From Lachnospiraceae bacterium (GTDB lineage: Bacteria; Bacillota; Clostridia; Lachnospirales; Lachnospiraceae): a DNA stretch of 17,944 nt. The translations under genes were made by a program, and so were the position numbers. Of this stretch, positions 7,287 through 15,843 are shown in pieces. A model generated the notes under the pieces. It was not told the DNA's origin. It worked only from the letters and a program-made list of their open reading frames with translations, and did not search any database. Numbering within the stretch: position 1 is the first letter of the stretch; every line of letters starts with the position of its first letter. The DNA lies in contig VSNY01000073.1 of NCBI GenBank assembly GCA_009774535.1, positions 1-17,944 on the forward strand, in the 5' to 3' direction.

Positions 7287-7309
7287 CGCTGGCCCGTATC
7301 CGGCCAGCG
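7287..7309 (-). terminator. GC-rich hairpin after the GH3 gene
   Basis: CGCTGGCC (7287-7294) and its exact complement (7302-7309) enclose a 7-base loop. The hairpin lies about 85 bases past the stop of the minus-strand GH3 gene. Only a weak T run follows on that strand. A second imperfect stem (TACTGGCGC near 7313 with GCGTCAGTA near 7330) lies next to it. The 196-base space 7197-7392 otherwise holds nothing I recognise. Confidence 0.4.
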
Positions 7310-7392
7310 TTTGTACTGGCGCGATGCATAGCGTCAGTATCGTACAATCCGCAGACCATGCCGGCGCGGCGACTTTCTTCGCTGTCAGGCTC

Positions 7393-9798
7393 TTAGTCCA
7401 GCTTTAAGATTAGTTCCAGAACCCTGCGTGCGCAAGCCTTGATTTCATCTCTGGTAATCAGTCCTTTTTCCAGCGCCAGCAGTACACGTTCCGGATATCC
7501 GGTGCCCATCTTGATATCATTTCCGGCCTGAATCTCTTTATAGTGTTCCCCTTTGGTCCACCAGTCTGTCGTAATTACGCCCTGGTATCCCCATTCACCA
7601 CGCAGAATACCGTCCAAAAGATCTTTGTTTTCTGATGCACGCTGTCCGTTTATCAGATTATAAGCAGTCATTAATACCCATGGCTGCGCCTGTTTGACAC
7701 AGATTTCAAAGCCTTTTAAATAAATCTCGCGCAATGCACGTTCGGAAACGCGTGAGTCGCTGTTTTTGCGGTTTGTTTCCTTATTGTTGCATGCAAAATG
7801 CTTGATCGTTGCAGCTACATGCTCGGACTGTATGCCCTGCACCATAGCGGCTGCGATCGTACCCGTCAGCAGCGGATCTTCGGAAAAATATTCAAAATTC
7901 CTTCCGCAGAGCGGGCTTCTGTGGATATTCATTGCCGGAGCAAGCCAGATTTGAATATTATTTTCCTTTACTTCCCTTGCCGCTGCACGGCCGACTTCTT
8001 TTACAAGTTTTGGATTCCAGGTAGAAGCAAGCATTGTGGCGCAAGGCCAGGCTGTCGTATAAACGCCGCATTCCGGCGCAATGCGAAGACCGGCAGGTCC
8101 GTCAGCCGTCATCACATTTGGAACGCCGTATTCCGGCAGATTGCCGAAGCCGAACGTATTGGCTACGCCTGTATTCGGCTGTCCGCCAAGCAGTTCTACC
8201 AGATCTTTGTCTGACAGCTGTGCAAAAAATTCATCCAGATTGATATGTCCTTGCGCAACATCGTCCAGTTTTGTCTTTCGGACTTCCTGAGATAACACCT
8301 GATATCTGTCCTGCTGACGTACCAAAGGCGCAATGCCTTCTGTCTCGTCCTCACTCCAGCCCAGCCCGTTTTCCATAAAGTCATGCGGATTTTGCTGTGC
8401 CAGTTCTTCATACGAACCGTCGGACAGCATACGCTTACGAAGCTGTGTCGGCGCTGCCAGCTGTGTCAGCTGTTTGGTCACTTCATTTTGGATCGCTACA
8501 TATACATAATCAATCATCTGCGCGTCCCGTACGGAATTGCCGACATAGAAGCAGTACATGCCTTCTTCCAGTACGTAGGCAGATTTCGCCACTTTTCCAG
8601 TGTCGTCATAAGACGCCATAGAATCAACCGCAAACAGCAGCGTCAGCACCTGCTTTTCGCCTGGCTGTAATACATGGGTCTTTTGGAACGCCGCAAGTTC
8701 CCTGGCAGGCTTGCCAAGCGCTCCCTGCGGCGCGCCGAAATAAGCCTGCACGACTTCCCTGCCAGGCATGTCCCCGGTATTCGTTACCTGCACTCCGATC
8801 GAAATCATCCCGTTTTTATCCCCTGCCCAGAGGATATCCATCTGAAATTCCGTATACGACAATCCAAAACCAAACGGATAATTTACATACAAATCTTCAT
8901 GCTTCATCGTTTCAAAATAGCGGTATCCGACATAAATATCTTCTGTATATTCCACAAAATCCGGCGATTCATGAAAAGCTGCCGAAGACGGATAGTCTTC
9001 CAGCTTGGATGCAAACGTATCCGGAAGCTTACCTGACGGACTTTCCAGGCCAAGCAGAATATCCGCGGTTGCAAGTCCGCCTTCCATACCTCCCTGCCAT
9101 GCCAGTACTGCCGCCTGGATCTTGTCATTATGCGCAAACCAGCTTGTATCCACGATACCGCCGACATTTAATACGACCGCTACTTCACAGAAGGTGTCGC
9201 AGACAGCATTTACCATAGCCTGTTCCGCGTTAGTCAGGCAGTAATCCCCGTTTTCAAAAATCCGTTTGTTTAATTCCGCCTGTGCGGTTTCCTGCGGAAC
9301 GCCGCATTCATAGGAAACGCTTTTGCGGTCCCAGCCTTCTCCGGAAAAACGGCTGATCACAATGATCGCCAGATCCGCGTATTCCTTTGCTTCTTCCAGC
9401 AGCTGTTCCGGCACCGGCGGTTCTACGGTCATGCCTGGTACCGCTCCGTGTGCATATTGTTTTTGCACTTCCTGTTTATAAAATTGCGCCAGCGGTTCAA
9501 AAATCTCTGCCGGATGTTCCCTTTTTGTCAGGCCGTCATAGAGATGATACGTATGAGAAACGGTAACATCTCCGCTTCCTCCGCCGCCCTTTACATAGTC
9601 AAATACCCCTTTGCCAAATAAAGCGATCCTGGTTCCTTTTTTTACCGGAAGTATTTTCTGTTCATTTTTTAAAAGTACAATTCCTTCCCTGCCAGCCTGT
9701 CTTGCCAGTGCCAGATGGGACGGCGAGGCTGTAACTTTCGCCTGGCCTTCTTCCAATGGTAAATTGGGCTGAAACCTTGCCCTTGTCCACTTTTTCAT
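7393..9798 (-). CDS. GH3 beta-glucosidase with permuted domain order
   Basis: This 801-residue enzyme carries the GH3 domains in swapped order. The GH3 C-domain comes first (about 25-310, with ISRFSGEGWDRKS holding the likely acid/base E154), then a fibronectin-III-like domain (about 315-425), and last the (beta/alpha)8 N-domain (about 520-800). The barrel shows NVMTADGPAGLR, LAPAMNIHRSPLCGRNFEYF, TIKHFACNN and GVITTDWW, whose D745 is the expected nucleophile. This order is known from Ruminococcus albus and Butyrivibrio fibrisolvens beta-glucosidases. There is no signal peptide, so it should act on imported beta-glucosides in the cytoplasm. ATG 9798 is chosen over an upstream ATG at 9849 because AGGAGG lies seven bases before it. 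It is transcribed away from the sugar-transport-like operon, with a shared regulatory space between. Confidence 0.93.
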   Translation of the reverse strand: MKKWTRARFQPNLPLEEGQAKVTASPSHLALARQAGREGIVLLKNEQKILPVKKGTRIALFGKGVFDYVKGGGGSGDVTVSHTYHLYDGLTKREHPAEIFEPLAQFYKQEVQKQYAHGAVPGMTVEPPVPEQLLEEAKEYADLAIIVISRFSGEGWDRKSVSYECGVPQETAQAELNKRIFENGDYCLTNAEQAMVNAVCDTFCEVAVVLNVGGIVDTSWFAHNDKIQAAVLAWQGGMEGGLATADILLGLESPSGKLPDTFASKLEDYPSSAAFHESPDFVEYTEDIYVGYRYFETMKHEDLYVNYPFGFGLSYTEFQMDILWAGDKNGMISIGVQVTNTGDMPGREVVQAYFGAPQGALGKPARELAAFQKTHVLQPGEKQVLTLLFAVDSMASYDDTGKVAKSAYVLEEGMYCFYVGNSVRDAQMIDYVYVAIQNEVTKQLTQLAAPTQLRKRMLSDGSYEELAQQNPHDFMENGLGWSEDETEGIAPLVRQQDRYQVLSQEVRKTKLDDVAQGHINLDEFFAQLSDKDLVELLGGQPNTGVANTFGFGNLPEYGVPNVMTADGPAGLRIAPECGVYTTAWPCATMLASTWNPKLVKEVGRAAAREVKENNIQIWLAPAMNIHRSPLCGRNFEYFSEDPLLTGTIAAAMVQGIQSEHVAATIKHFACNNKETNRKNSDSRVSERALREIYLKGFEICVKQAQPWVLMTAYNLINGQRASENKDLLDGILRGEWGYQGVITTDWWTKGEHYKEIQAGNDIKMGTGYPERVLLALEKGLITRDEIKACARRVLELILKLD

Positions 9799-9857
9799 TT
9801 CGATGCCTCCTGATCTGAAATAAAATTTGTATTTTCTGCATATCCGCATATAATTTG

Positions 9858-9885
9858 ATTATAACAGATTCTGGCAGGTTTTCAA
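9858..9885 (-). promoter_or_regulatory. Sigma-A promoter for the GH3 gene
   Basis: On the minus strand TTGAAA (complement of 9880-9885) and TATAAT (complement of 9858-9863) are 16 bases apart. The -10 is extended by TG one base upstream (TGTTATAAT). The expected transcript would carry a leader of roughly 50 bases before the ATG at 9798. A perfect 10-bp palindrome, AGAAGCTTCT (9885-9894), abuts the -35 and is a plausible operator. Confidence 0.65.
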
Positions 9886-9976
9886 GAAGCTTCTGGGGTT
9901 ATATTTAACTACAATATTAATTATGTTATTTATTATTCAATTTGTTTCCAACCTGCCTTTACACAATAACCCCCAG
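9873..9976. promoter_or_regulatory. Interleaved inverted repeats in the divergent control region
   Basis: Two inverted repeats interleave between the GH3 gene and the transporter operon: GGCAGGTT (9873-9880) with AACCTGCC (9950-9957), and CTGGGGTTAT (9893-9902) with ATAACCCCCAG (9966-9976, one extra C). They flank a very AT-rich core. The layout would suit paired operator sites for a regulator acting on both genes, or DNA looping. The rest of the 315-base gap up to 10113 shows no gene and no unambiguous plus-strand promoter. Confidence 0.4.
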
Positions 9977-10113
9977 GGAGGCTTGCGCAGCGGGAACCGT
10001 CATGAGAAAATAGGGCAAATCTTGGAAAAAGCGCTGTGCCTTCAGCATTTTGGCTTTGTTATCTGCCAGGCTTGCGGCAGGCGTGTTTCTTTTTGCAGAA
10101 AGGAAAGAGCTAA

Positions 10114-11673
10114 ATGATGAAAAAGAAGATGTATAGCCTGTGGATGCTTGTATTTACAATGCTGCTGGCTGCCTGCGGGGCGCCTTCCGGCTCCGAAGAT
10201 GCTGCGGATGCCAACAAGAAAGCGCCGTCGACGCTTGTATATGGCAGCGGGGATTATACAAGGATTAATCCGGCCATGGACGAACATGGGGAGATCAATG
10301 CCCTTTTGTTTGACGGACTGACCGCGCATAACGGAAAGAACGAAGTTGTTGCGGGACTGGCAAAGAGCTGGGAATTTGATGCAAAGACGAATACTTATAC
10401 GTTTGATCTTAAGGAGCATGTAACCTGGCATGACGGGCAGGATTTTACCGCGGAAGATGTAAAGTTTACGATCGAAGCGGTCAAAGATCCGGCAAATGGT
10501 TCTGAAAATGCGCCAAATTATGAAGATATACAGAAAATCAAAGTGCTGGATGACCATACGATTGCGTTTCAGCTGGCGGCTCCAAATGCGGCTTTTCTGG
10601 ATTATATGACGATGGCTGTCCTGCCGGAGCATCTGTTGCGTGGGGAAGATATGCAGGAATCGGCGTTTTTCCGTAATCCGGTCGGTACGGGGCCTTATAA
10701 GCTGAAAAACTGGGATGTGGGGCAGGCGATCATACTTGAGAAAAATCAGGATTATTTTAAAGGAGAAGCGCATATTGACCAGATTATTTTTAAAATTGTG
10801 CCGGATGACCATGCCAGGGCGCTGCAGATGGAGTCTGGTGAGCTGGATCTGGCGCTGCTGACGCCGAAAGATGCGCAGGCGTTTGCGCAAAGGGAAGCAT
10901 ATCAGTGTTATACGATGAAGACGTCTGATTACCGCGGAATTATGTTTAATTTTCAGCATACATACTGGCAGAAGAACAGAGATCTGATCCCTGCTGTTTG
11001 TTATGCGCTTGACCGGCAGGCGATGGTGGATGCGATTCTGCTGGGGCAGGGAGAGGCGGCTTATGGGCCGCTGCAGCGTAACCGCTATCATTATGAGGGG
11101 ATGGAGCATTATGCATACGATCCGGCGAAAGCGCGGGAAATCCTGGAAGCGGCAGGATGTACGATGGGCAGCGATGGATATTATGTTCGGGACGGGCAGA
11201 CGGTCGGGTTTGTGCTGAGCGTCGGCGCGGGGGACCAGGTGCGGGCGGATCTGGCGCAGGCAGCGGCGCAGCAGCTGAAAGAAGCGGGGATTCACTGCAC
11301 AGTTGAGATTCCGGTACAGATAGACTGGGAAGGGCAGATGGCATACCTGATCGGCTGGGGAAGTCCGTTTGATGCGGATGACCATACCTATAAAGTATTT
11401 GGCACTGGAAAAGGCGCTAATTATAGCGGATATTCCAACCCGAAGGTGGACCGGTATTTAATCAAGGCGCGCCAGTCCGATGACCCGGCTGTCCGGGCAA
11501 AAGCATATGCACAGTTTCAGACGGAACTTGCGAAAGACCCGGCGTTTGCGTTTTTGTGCTATGTAGATGCGGATTATGTGGCAAAAGCAGCTGTACAGGG
11601 GATATCGCCAGATACGGTAATGGGGCATCACGGAGTCGGTATTTTTTGGAATGTTGCAGACTGGACGCTGTAA
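10114..11673 (+). CDS. ABC transporter substrate-binding lipoprotein, Opp/Dpp type (SBP_bac_5)
   Basis: This 519-residue protein starts with a lipoprotein signal: basic MMKKKM, a hydrophobic stretch, and the lipobox LLAAC with C21 as the lipidated residue. The mature part matches SBP_bac_5 (PF00496): GDYTRINPAMDEHGEINALLF near the start, then the family hallmark WEFDAKTNTYTFDLKEHVTWHDG and FTAEDVKFTIEAV. Length and ending (VGIFWNVADWTL) are normal. It binds the substrate outside the membrane and delivers it to the two permeases encoded downstream. The family is best known for peptides and nickel, but some members take up oligosaccharides and beta-glucosides. The beta-glucosidase genes on both sides favour such a sugar substrate here. 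GGAAAG precedes the ATG, and ATG 10117 is an equally possible start. It is the first gene of the operon, 35 bases ahead of the ATPase gene. Confidence 0.9.
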   Translation: MMKKKMYSLWMLVFTMLLAACGAPSGSEDAADANKKAPSTLVYGSGDYTRINPAMDEHGEINALLFDGLTAHNGKNEVVAGLAKSWEFDAKTNTYTFDLKEHVTWHDGQDFTAEDVKFTIEAVKDPANGSENAPNYEDIQKIKVLDDHTIAFQLAAPNAAFLDYMTMAVLPEHLLRGEDMQESAFFRNPVGTGPYKLKNWDVGQAIILEKNQDYFKGEAHIDQIIFKIVPDDHARALQMESGELDLALLTPKDAQAFAQREAYQCYTMKTSDYRGIMFNFQHTYWQKNRDLIPAVCYALDRQAMVDAILLGQGEAAYGPLQRNRYHYEGMEHYAYDPAKAREILEAAGCTMGSDGYYVRDGQTVGFVLSVGAGDQVRADLAQAAAQQLKEAGIHCTVEIPVQIDWEGQMAYLIGWGSPFDADDHTYKVFGTGKGANYSGYSNPKVDRYLIKARQSDDPAVRAKAYAQFQTELAKDPAFAFLCYVDADYVAKAAVQGISPDTVMGHHGVGIFWNVADWTL

Positions 11674-11708
11674 CGTTCCGTAAGACTACAGATGTCAGGG
11701 AGGATTTT

Positions 11709-13739
11709 ATGTCAGAGTTGTTGGAAGTAGAGCATCTGTCCGTAAAGATCCCGACGTCGCGCGGAGAGGTGCAGGCGGTGCGGGATGTCAGCTTTTCACT
11801 GAAAGCGGGGGAGGTGCTGGCAGTGGCAGGGGAGTCCGGATGCGGAAAAAGTGTGATGTGCAGGAGCATAGTCAAACTTCTGCCGTCTTATGCACAGGTG
11901 CAGGCGGAGCGGATCTGTGTGCATGGAACGGATATCAGCGGATACAGAGAACGGGAACTGTGCCGGATACGGGGAGATATAATCGCGATGGTATCTCAGG
12001 AGCCGATGACATCCCTGAATCCAACCATACCCGTCGGCATGCAGATCGCAGAAGCGATCCGGGTACATCAGCCGATGGCAGGCAGGGCCGCGCGGATGGA
12101 AAAGGCGCTGGAACTTATGCAGATTCTTGGCATTGACCGTCCGCTGGAGCGCAGCAGGCAGTATCCGCATCATTTTTCAGGCGGTATGCGCCAGAGGATT
12201 GTACTGGCTGCGGCGCTGGCAGCGGAGCCGGAACTTTTGCTGGCGGATGAACCAACGACGGCGCTGGACGTGACGACACAGGCCAAAATTTTGGATTTGC
12301 TTGCGGATCTGGCAAAGACGAGGCATATGGCGGTTTTATTTGTAACGCATGACCTGGGCGCTGCAGCCAGAATCGCGGACCGCGTTGCTGTTATGTATGC
12401 CGGAAAGATCGTCGAGATCGGCACAGCGGAGGAAATCTACAAAGATCCCAGGCATCCGTATACCTGGGGGCTGCTGCAGTCGCTTCCGCTGTATTCCAAA
12501 GGAAAGGAAAAGCTGTCTGTGATCCCAGGCATGCCTCCGGCGCTGCTGCATCCGCCCAAGGGGGACGCGTTCGCCTGCCGGAATGTGTATGCGCTTGGGA
12601 TTGACTATGAACAGCACCCGCCAATGTTTCCGGTAAGTGAGACACATCAGGCAGCAAGCTGGCTGCTGGATCAGCGGGCATTCGGGGCGCTGCGCAAGAT
12701 CCCGGTTTTTGCGCAGATGGCAATTTTACCAAAAGAGCAAAGGCCGCCTGCGGCAAAGCATGAAACGAACCGCGCAAACGAAACTGCAAAGCATGAAGCA
12801 AACCGCGCAAACGAAACTGCAAAGAAGAATACAGGACACAAGGCGAAGGAGCATGCAAAAGAAATTTTACTGGACGTCCGGCATTTGAGCGTTTCTTTTC
12901 CATTGACCAAAAAGGAATCTGTCCGGGCGGTGGACGATGTTTCGTTTCAGATTTGTAAGGGAGAAATTTTTGGCCTGGTAGGAGAATCAGGGTCCGGGAA
13001 ATCGACGGTTGCGCGCTGCATTATGAACCTGCACCAGCCGCAGAGCGGCGGGATTTGGTATCAGGGGATCAAAAGTTCGGATCCAAAAGACTTTCAAAAG
13101 CACAGGCGCAGGCTGCAAAGGACCAGGCAGATGATTTTTCAGGATTCCAATTCCAGCCTGAACCAGCGGATGAACGTATGCGATCTGATTACAGAACCGA
13201 TGAAAATCCACAAAATCAAACCCAAAAGAGGATCGCTGCGGGCCGAGGCGGCATATCAGATGAAACATGTCGGTCTGAATGAAAGTGATCTGGATGCATA
13301 TCCGTCTGCCTTGTCCGGCGGGCAGCGGCAGCGGGTGGCCATTGCCAGGGCTTTGGCGATGGAGCCTGCGCTTCTCGTGGCGGATGAACCAATCTCATCT
13401 TTGGATGTGTCCATGCAGGCGCAGATTGTAAATTTATTTAAACATCTGCAGAAGGAGCATGGATTTTCTTTTTTATTTATTGCACATGACCTTGCAATGG
13501 CAGAATTTTTGTGCGACAGAATCGGTGTTATGTATAAGGGCAGGCTGGCAGAGTGCGCGCCCGCAGCGGAATTGTTCGCAAATCCGCTGCATCCATATAC
13601 AAAATCACTGCTGGCAGCCATCCCTGTCCCGGACCCGAAACAAGAACGGGCCAAACGCGGGGAAACCGTCGGGGAACAGAGTTTTTCTATTGATGGGGAG
13701 TGGATACAGGCTGCCGCGGAACATTATGTACGGATATAG
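11709..13739 (+). CDS. Fused Opp/Dpp-type ABC transporter ATPase (DppD-DppF in one chain)
   Basis: This 676-residue protein joins two complete nucleotide-binding subunits that are usually separate. Half 1 (1-345, DppD-like) has Walker A GESGCGKS (41-48), Q-loop SQEP, signature FSGGM (156-160), Walker B LLLADE (176-181) and H-loop THD. It ends in the oligopeptide-type C-terminal extension, in which most of the usual cysteines are missing. A repetitive charged linker (349-380) leads to half 2 (385-676, DppF-like), with GESGSGKS (425-432), LSGGQ (535-539), LLVADE (555-560) and AHD. Both sites look competent. The fusion forces a one-to-one ATPase pair for the transporter. The start is ATG 11709 behind AGGGAGG, not the long upstream extension of the frame into the previous gene. 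Permease genes follow after 66 bases. Confidence 0.92.
   Translation: MSELLEVEHLSVKIPTSRGEVQAVRDVSFSLKAGEVLAVAGESGCGKSVMCRSIVKLLPSYAQVQAERICVHGTDISGYRERELCRIRGDIIAMVSQEPMTSLNPTIPVGMQIAEAIRVHQPMAGRAARMEKALELMQILGIDRPLERSRQYPHHFSGGMRQRIVLAAALAAEPELLLADEPTTALDVTTQAKILDLLADLAKTRHMAVLFVTHDLGAAARIADRVAVMYAGKIVEIGTAEEIYKDPRHPYTWGLLQSLPLYSKGKEKLSVIPGMPPALLHPPKGDAFACRNVYALGIDYEQHPPMFPVSETHQAASWLLDQRAFGALRKIPVFAQMAILPKEQRPPAAKHETNRANETAKHEANRANETAKKNTGHKAKEHAKEILLDVRHLSVSFPLTKKESVRAVDDVSFQICKGEIFGLVGESGSGKSTVARCIMNLHQPQSGGIWYQGIKSSDPKDFQKHRRRLQRTRQMIFQDSNSSLNQRMNVCDLITEPMKIHKIKPKRGSLRAEAAYQMKHVGLNESDLDAYPSALSGGQRQRVAIARALAMEPALLVADEPISSLDVSMQAQIVNLFKHLQKEHGFSFLFIAHDLAMAEFLCDRIGVMYKGRLAECAPAAELFANPLHPYTKSLLAAIPVPDPKQERAKRGETVGEQSFSIDGEWIQAAAEHYVRI
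12753..12818 (+). repeat. Two 33-bp tandem repeats in the linker of the fused ATPase
   Basis: Units 12753-12785 and 12786-12818 are nearly identical and encode AKHETNRANET and AKHEANRANET; a third partial unit (GCAAAG) follows. The period of 11 codons keeps the frame. It lies exactly between the two ATPase halves and so looks like a spacer that grew by slippage or duplication. Confidence 0.9.
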
Positions 13740-13805
13740 GAATGGCAGAATTTGCCGGAAAACACGCTCCAGGCGGCTGTATTTCGGAAAGAAGGGATGA
13801 TCAGT

Positions 13806-14795
13806 GTGAAGGATAAAAACCTTATATTTTATATTGTAAAAAAGATTCTGTTTTTTTTTCTGAGTATCTTTCTTCTGGTAACGGTTGTTTTTTATATATC
13901 CAGGCTGGCTCCGGGCGATCCGCTTGTGTCTTACTATGGGGAGCGTGTGGAAAAAATGAGCCAAAACGAGCGTGAGCAGGCAAAAGAGCGGCTTGGCCTG
14001 CATAAACCAGTGACCGTGCAGTATGCATACTGGCTGAAGCAGGCGCTGCGCGGGGAGTTTGGTATTTCTTACAAATATAAAACGGATATCCTGGAAGTGA
14101 TCCGGGAACGGGCTGGCAACACGCTTTTGCTTGGCGGGGCAGGATTTGGGATTGTGTTTCTTCTGGCGCTGCTGCTTGGGATACTGTGTGCCTGGCAGGA
14201 AGACAGTCTGGCGGACCGCCTGATCTGTAAGGCGGGTGTGGTGACCAGTTGCATACCAGAATTTTGGCTGTCTTTTATCCTGATTCTGATTTTTGCGGTG
14301 CATTTAAAATGGCTTCCAAGCGGCGGCGCTTATGCCGTGGGAAGAGAGGACGACCCGTTCAGCCGCATCCTGCATCTGATTCTTCCATTGTCTGCTGTAG
14401 TTCTGAGTCATCTGTGGTATTATGCGTATCTGATACGTAACCGGATTCTGGAGGAGGTGCGGGCGGACTATGTATGGTTTGCAAAGTCAAAGGGCCTGAC
14501 AAAACGCAGCGTCATGTTCCGACACTGCCTTAGAAATGCGCTTCCTGCTTATCTGAGCCTGATGGCAGTTTCCGTGCCGCATATGCTGGGCGGGACCTAT
14601 CTGATCGAGACGGTATTTTCGTATCCGGGGCTTGGGACACTTTCTTATGAAAGCGCCAGATATCAGGATTATAATCTTTTCATGGTGCTGTGTATGCTGT
14701 CGGGGGCGCTGGTAATCTTTTGCAGTATGGCGGCGCAGGTGGTGAATGCTTGGCTGGACCCGCGGATCAGGGAGGAAGAGAGAAATAATGTATAA
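13806..14795 (+). CDS. ABC transporter permease, DppB/OppB type
   Basis: This 329-residue inner-membrane subunit has a first helix (ILFFFLSIFLLVTVVFYISR) followed by the family hallmark LAPGDP, and the EAA coupling motif in DYVWFAKSKGLTKRSVMFRH followed by RNALPAYLSLMAVSVPHMLGG. About six membrane helices are expected. With the next gene it forms the membrane channel energised by the fused ATPase. The frame opens at 13752, and ATG 13797 touches the ribosome binding site. GTG 13806 fits best, nine bases after GAAGGG (13791-13796), and gives a short basic N-terminus (VKDKNLIFYIVKK). The end overlaps the next gene by 8 bases, so the two are translationally coupled. Confidence 0.9.
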   Translation: MKDKNLIFYIVKKILFFFLSIFLLVTVVFYISRLAPGDPLVSYYGERVEKMSQNEREQAKERLGLHKPVTVQYAYWLKQALRGEFGISYKYKTDILEVIRERAGNTLLLGGAGFGIVFLLALLLGILCAWQEDSLADRLICKAGVVTSCIPEFWLSFILILIFAVHLKWLPSGGAYAVGREDDPFSRILHLILPLSAVVLSHLWYYAYLIRNRILEEVRADYVWFAKSKGLTKRSVMFRHCLRNALPAYLSLMAVSVPHMLGGTYLIETVFSYPGLGTLSYESARYQDYNLFMVLCMLSGALVIFCSMAAQVVNAWLDPRIREEERNNV

Positions 14796-15717
14796 TGAAA
14801 CAGAAATAGGAACAGAAATAGAAACAGATCCATACGTCCATGACGCGTTTCAGGTAGCTGGCATCCGACAGACGCTGCCGACGCCTGTCCGAAAAGAAAA
14901 ATGGTATCAGGGAAAGCCGTTATTTTCCGCTGTAATTCTGGCGCTGATTATTACCGGATGTATGGGGTGCGGGCTGATCATGACAAAAGATCCGGTATAT
15001 CTGGATCTGCATCATTTCAGTGTGCCGCCCTGCAGGGAGTTTTTATTTGGGACAGATCCTATGGGCAGGGATATTTTTTCTATGATTTGGTATGGGGGCC
15101 GGATTTCTTTGCTGATTGGAGGGATTGCGGCCGTTATTTCGGCAGGGATCGCATTTGTATTTGGGGCATGCAGCGGCAGCGTTCCACAATGGGTGGATGC
15201 GCTGCTGATGAGACTGACAGAGATTCTTTTAAGTATACCAGGGATTCTTATTGTCATTTTACTGCAGGCAGCGCTTGGACAGGCAGATGTATTTCGGATC
15301 TCGATGGTAATTGGTGTGACAAGCTGGATGAGTATGGCAAAGATGATCCGCACCGAAGTGCGAAAGATTCGTGCCAGTGAATTTGTGCTTGCTGCAAAAT
15401 GCATGGGCGGCGGATTTTTTCATATTTTGTGGAAACATCTGATGCCCAATTTTTTGCCTTCAGTTCTGTTTATGATGGTTATGAACATCCGCAGCGCGAT
15501 TGCTATGGAGGCGGCGCTTAGTTTTATGGGGCTGGGACTTCCGGTGGAGGTGATTTCCTGGGGAAGTATGCTGTCGCTGTCGGAGCAGGCGTTAACGGCA
15601 GGAGCCTGGTGGATGATTGTAATACCCGGAGCATTTTTGACGGTTACGCTGCTTTGCATTACGAACCTGGCGAATGACCTGCGTAAAAGAGGGACTGAAA
15701 AATGTGCGCGATTTTGA
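14788..15717 (+). CDS. ABC transporter permease, DppC/OppC type
   Basis: This 309-residue protein has a cytoplasmic N-terminal tail of about 45 residues and a first helix near residues 48-68. It then shows the DppC-family hallmark FGTDPMGRDIFSMIWYGGRISL and the EAA loop SEFVLAAKCMGGGFFHILWKHLMPN, ending in helices around ALSFMGLGLPVEVISWGSML. The PF00528 domain is complete. It is the partner of the preceding permease. ATG 14788 overlaps the previous stop by 8 bases and GGAGG (14771-14775) lies 12 bases upstream. The tail before the first helix carries a short GTEIETD-like acidic repeat (EIGTEIETD). It is followed by a 126-base gap before the GH1 gene. Confidence 0.9.
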   Translation: MYNETEIGTEIETDPYVHDAFQVAGIRQTLPTPVRKEKWYQGKPLFSAVILALIITGCMGCGLIMTKDPVYLDLHHFSVPPCREFLFGTDPMGRDIFSMIWYGGRISLLIGGIAAVISAGIAFVFGACSGSVPQWVDALLMRLTEILLSIPGILIVILLQAALGQADVFRISMVIGVTSWMSMAKMIRTEVRKIRASEFVLAAKCMGGGFFHILWKHLMPNFLPSVLFMMVMNIRSAIAMEAALSFMGLGLPVEVISWGSMLSLSEQALTAGAWWMIVIPGAFLTVTLLCITNLANDLRKRGTEKCARF

Positions 15718-15800
15718 CCTGATCGGTTCTGATTTTGTCAGATTCCGGGCGCAGGGTTGCATTGCCTTTTTAAATATGATAATTTTCAAATAGAAAAAAG

Positions 15801-15830
15801 AAAGCACAAAAGGACAAAGCACAAAAGAAC
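15801..15830 (+). repeat. 15-bp direct repeat just before the GH1 ribosome binding site
   Basis: AAAGCACAAAAGGAC (15801-15815) and AAAGCACAAAAGAAC (15816-15830) are adjacent and differ at one base. The second copy abuts GGGAGG (15831-15836). The A-rich, unstructured doublet may act as a translation-enhancing leader or may simply be a recent slippage duplication. Confidence 0.7.
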
Positions 15831-15843
15831 GGGAGGATTCACA

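Noticed and set aside
10021..10045. CcpA (cre) site before the transporter operon around AAAGCGCTGTGC
   Set aside because: Only the central AAARCGYT part fits; the outer positions do not match the consensus.
10042..11385. 447-codon minus-strand frame
   Set aside because: It lies entirely over the substrate-binding protein gene, has a composition typical of an antisense shadow (rich in R, H, P, I) and has no family match.
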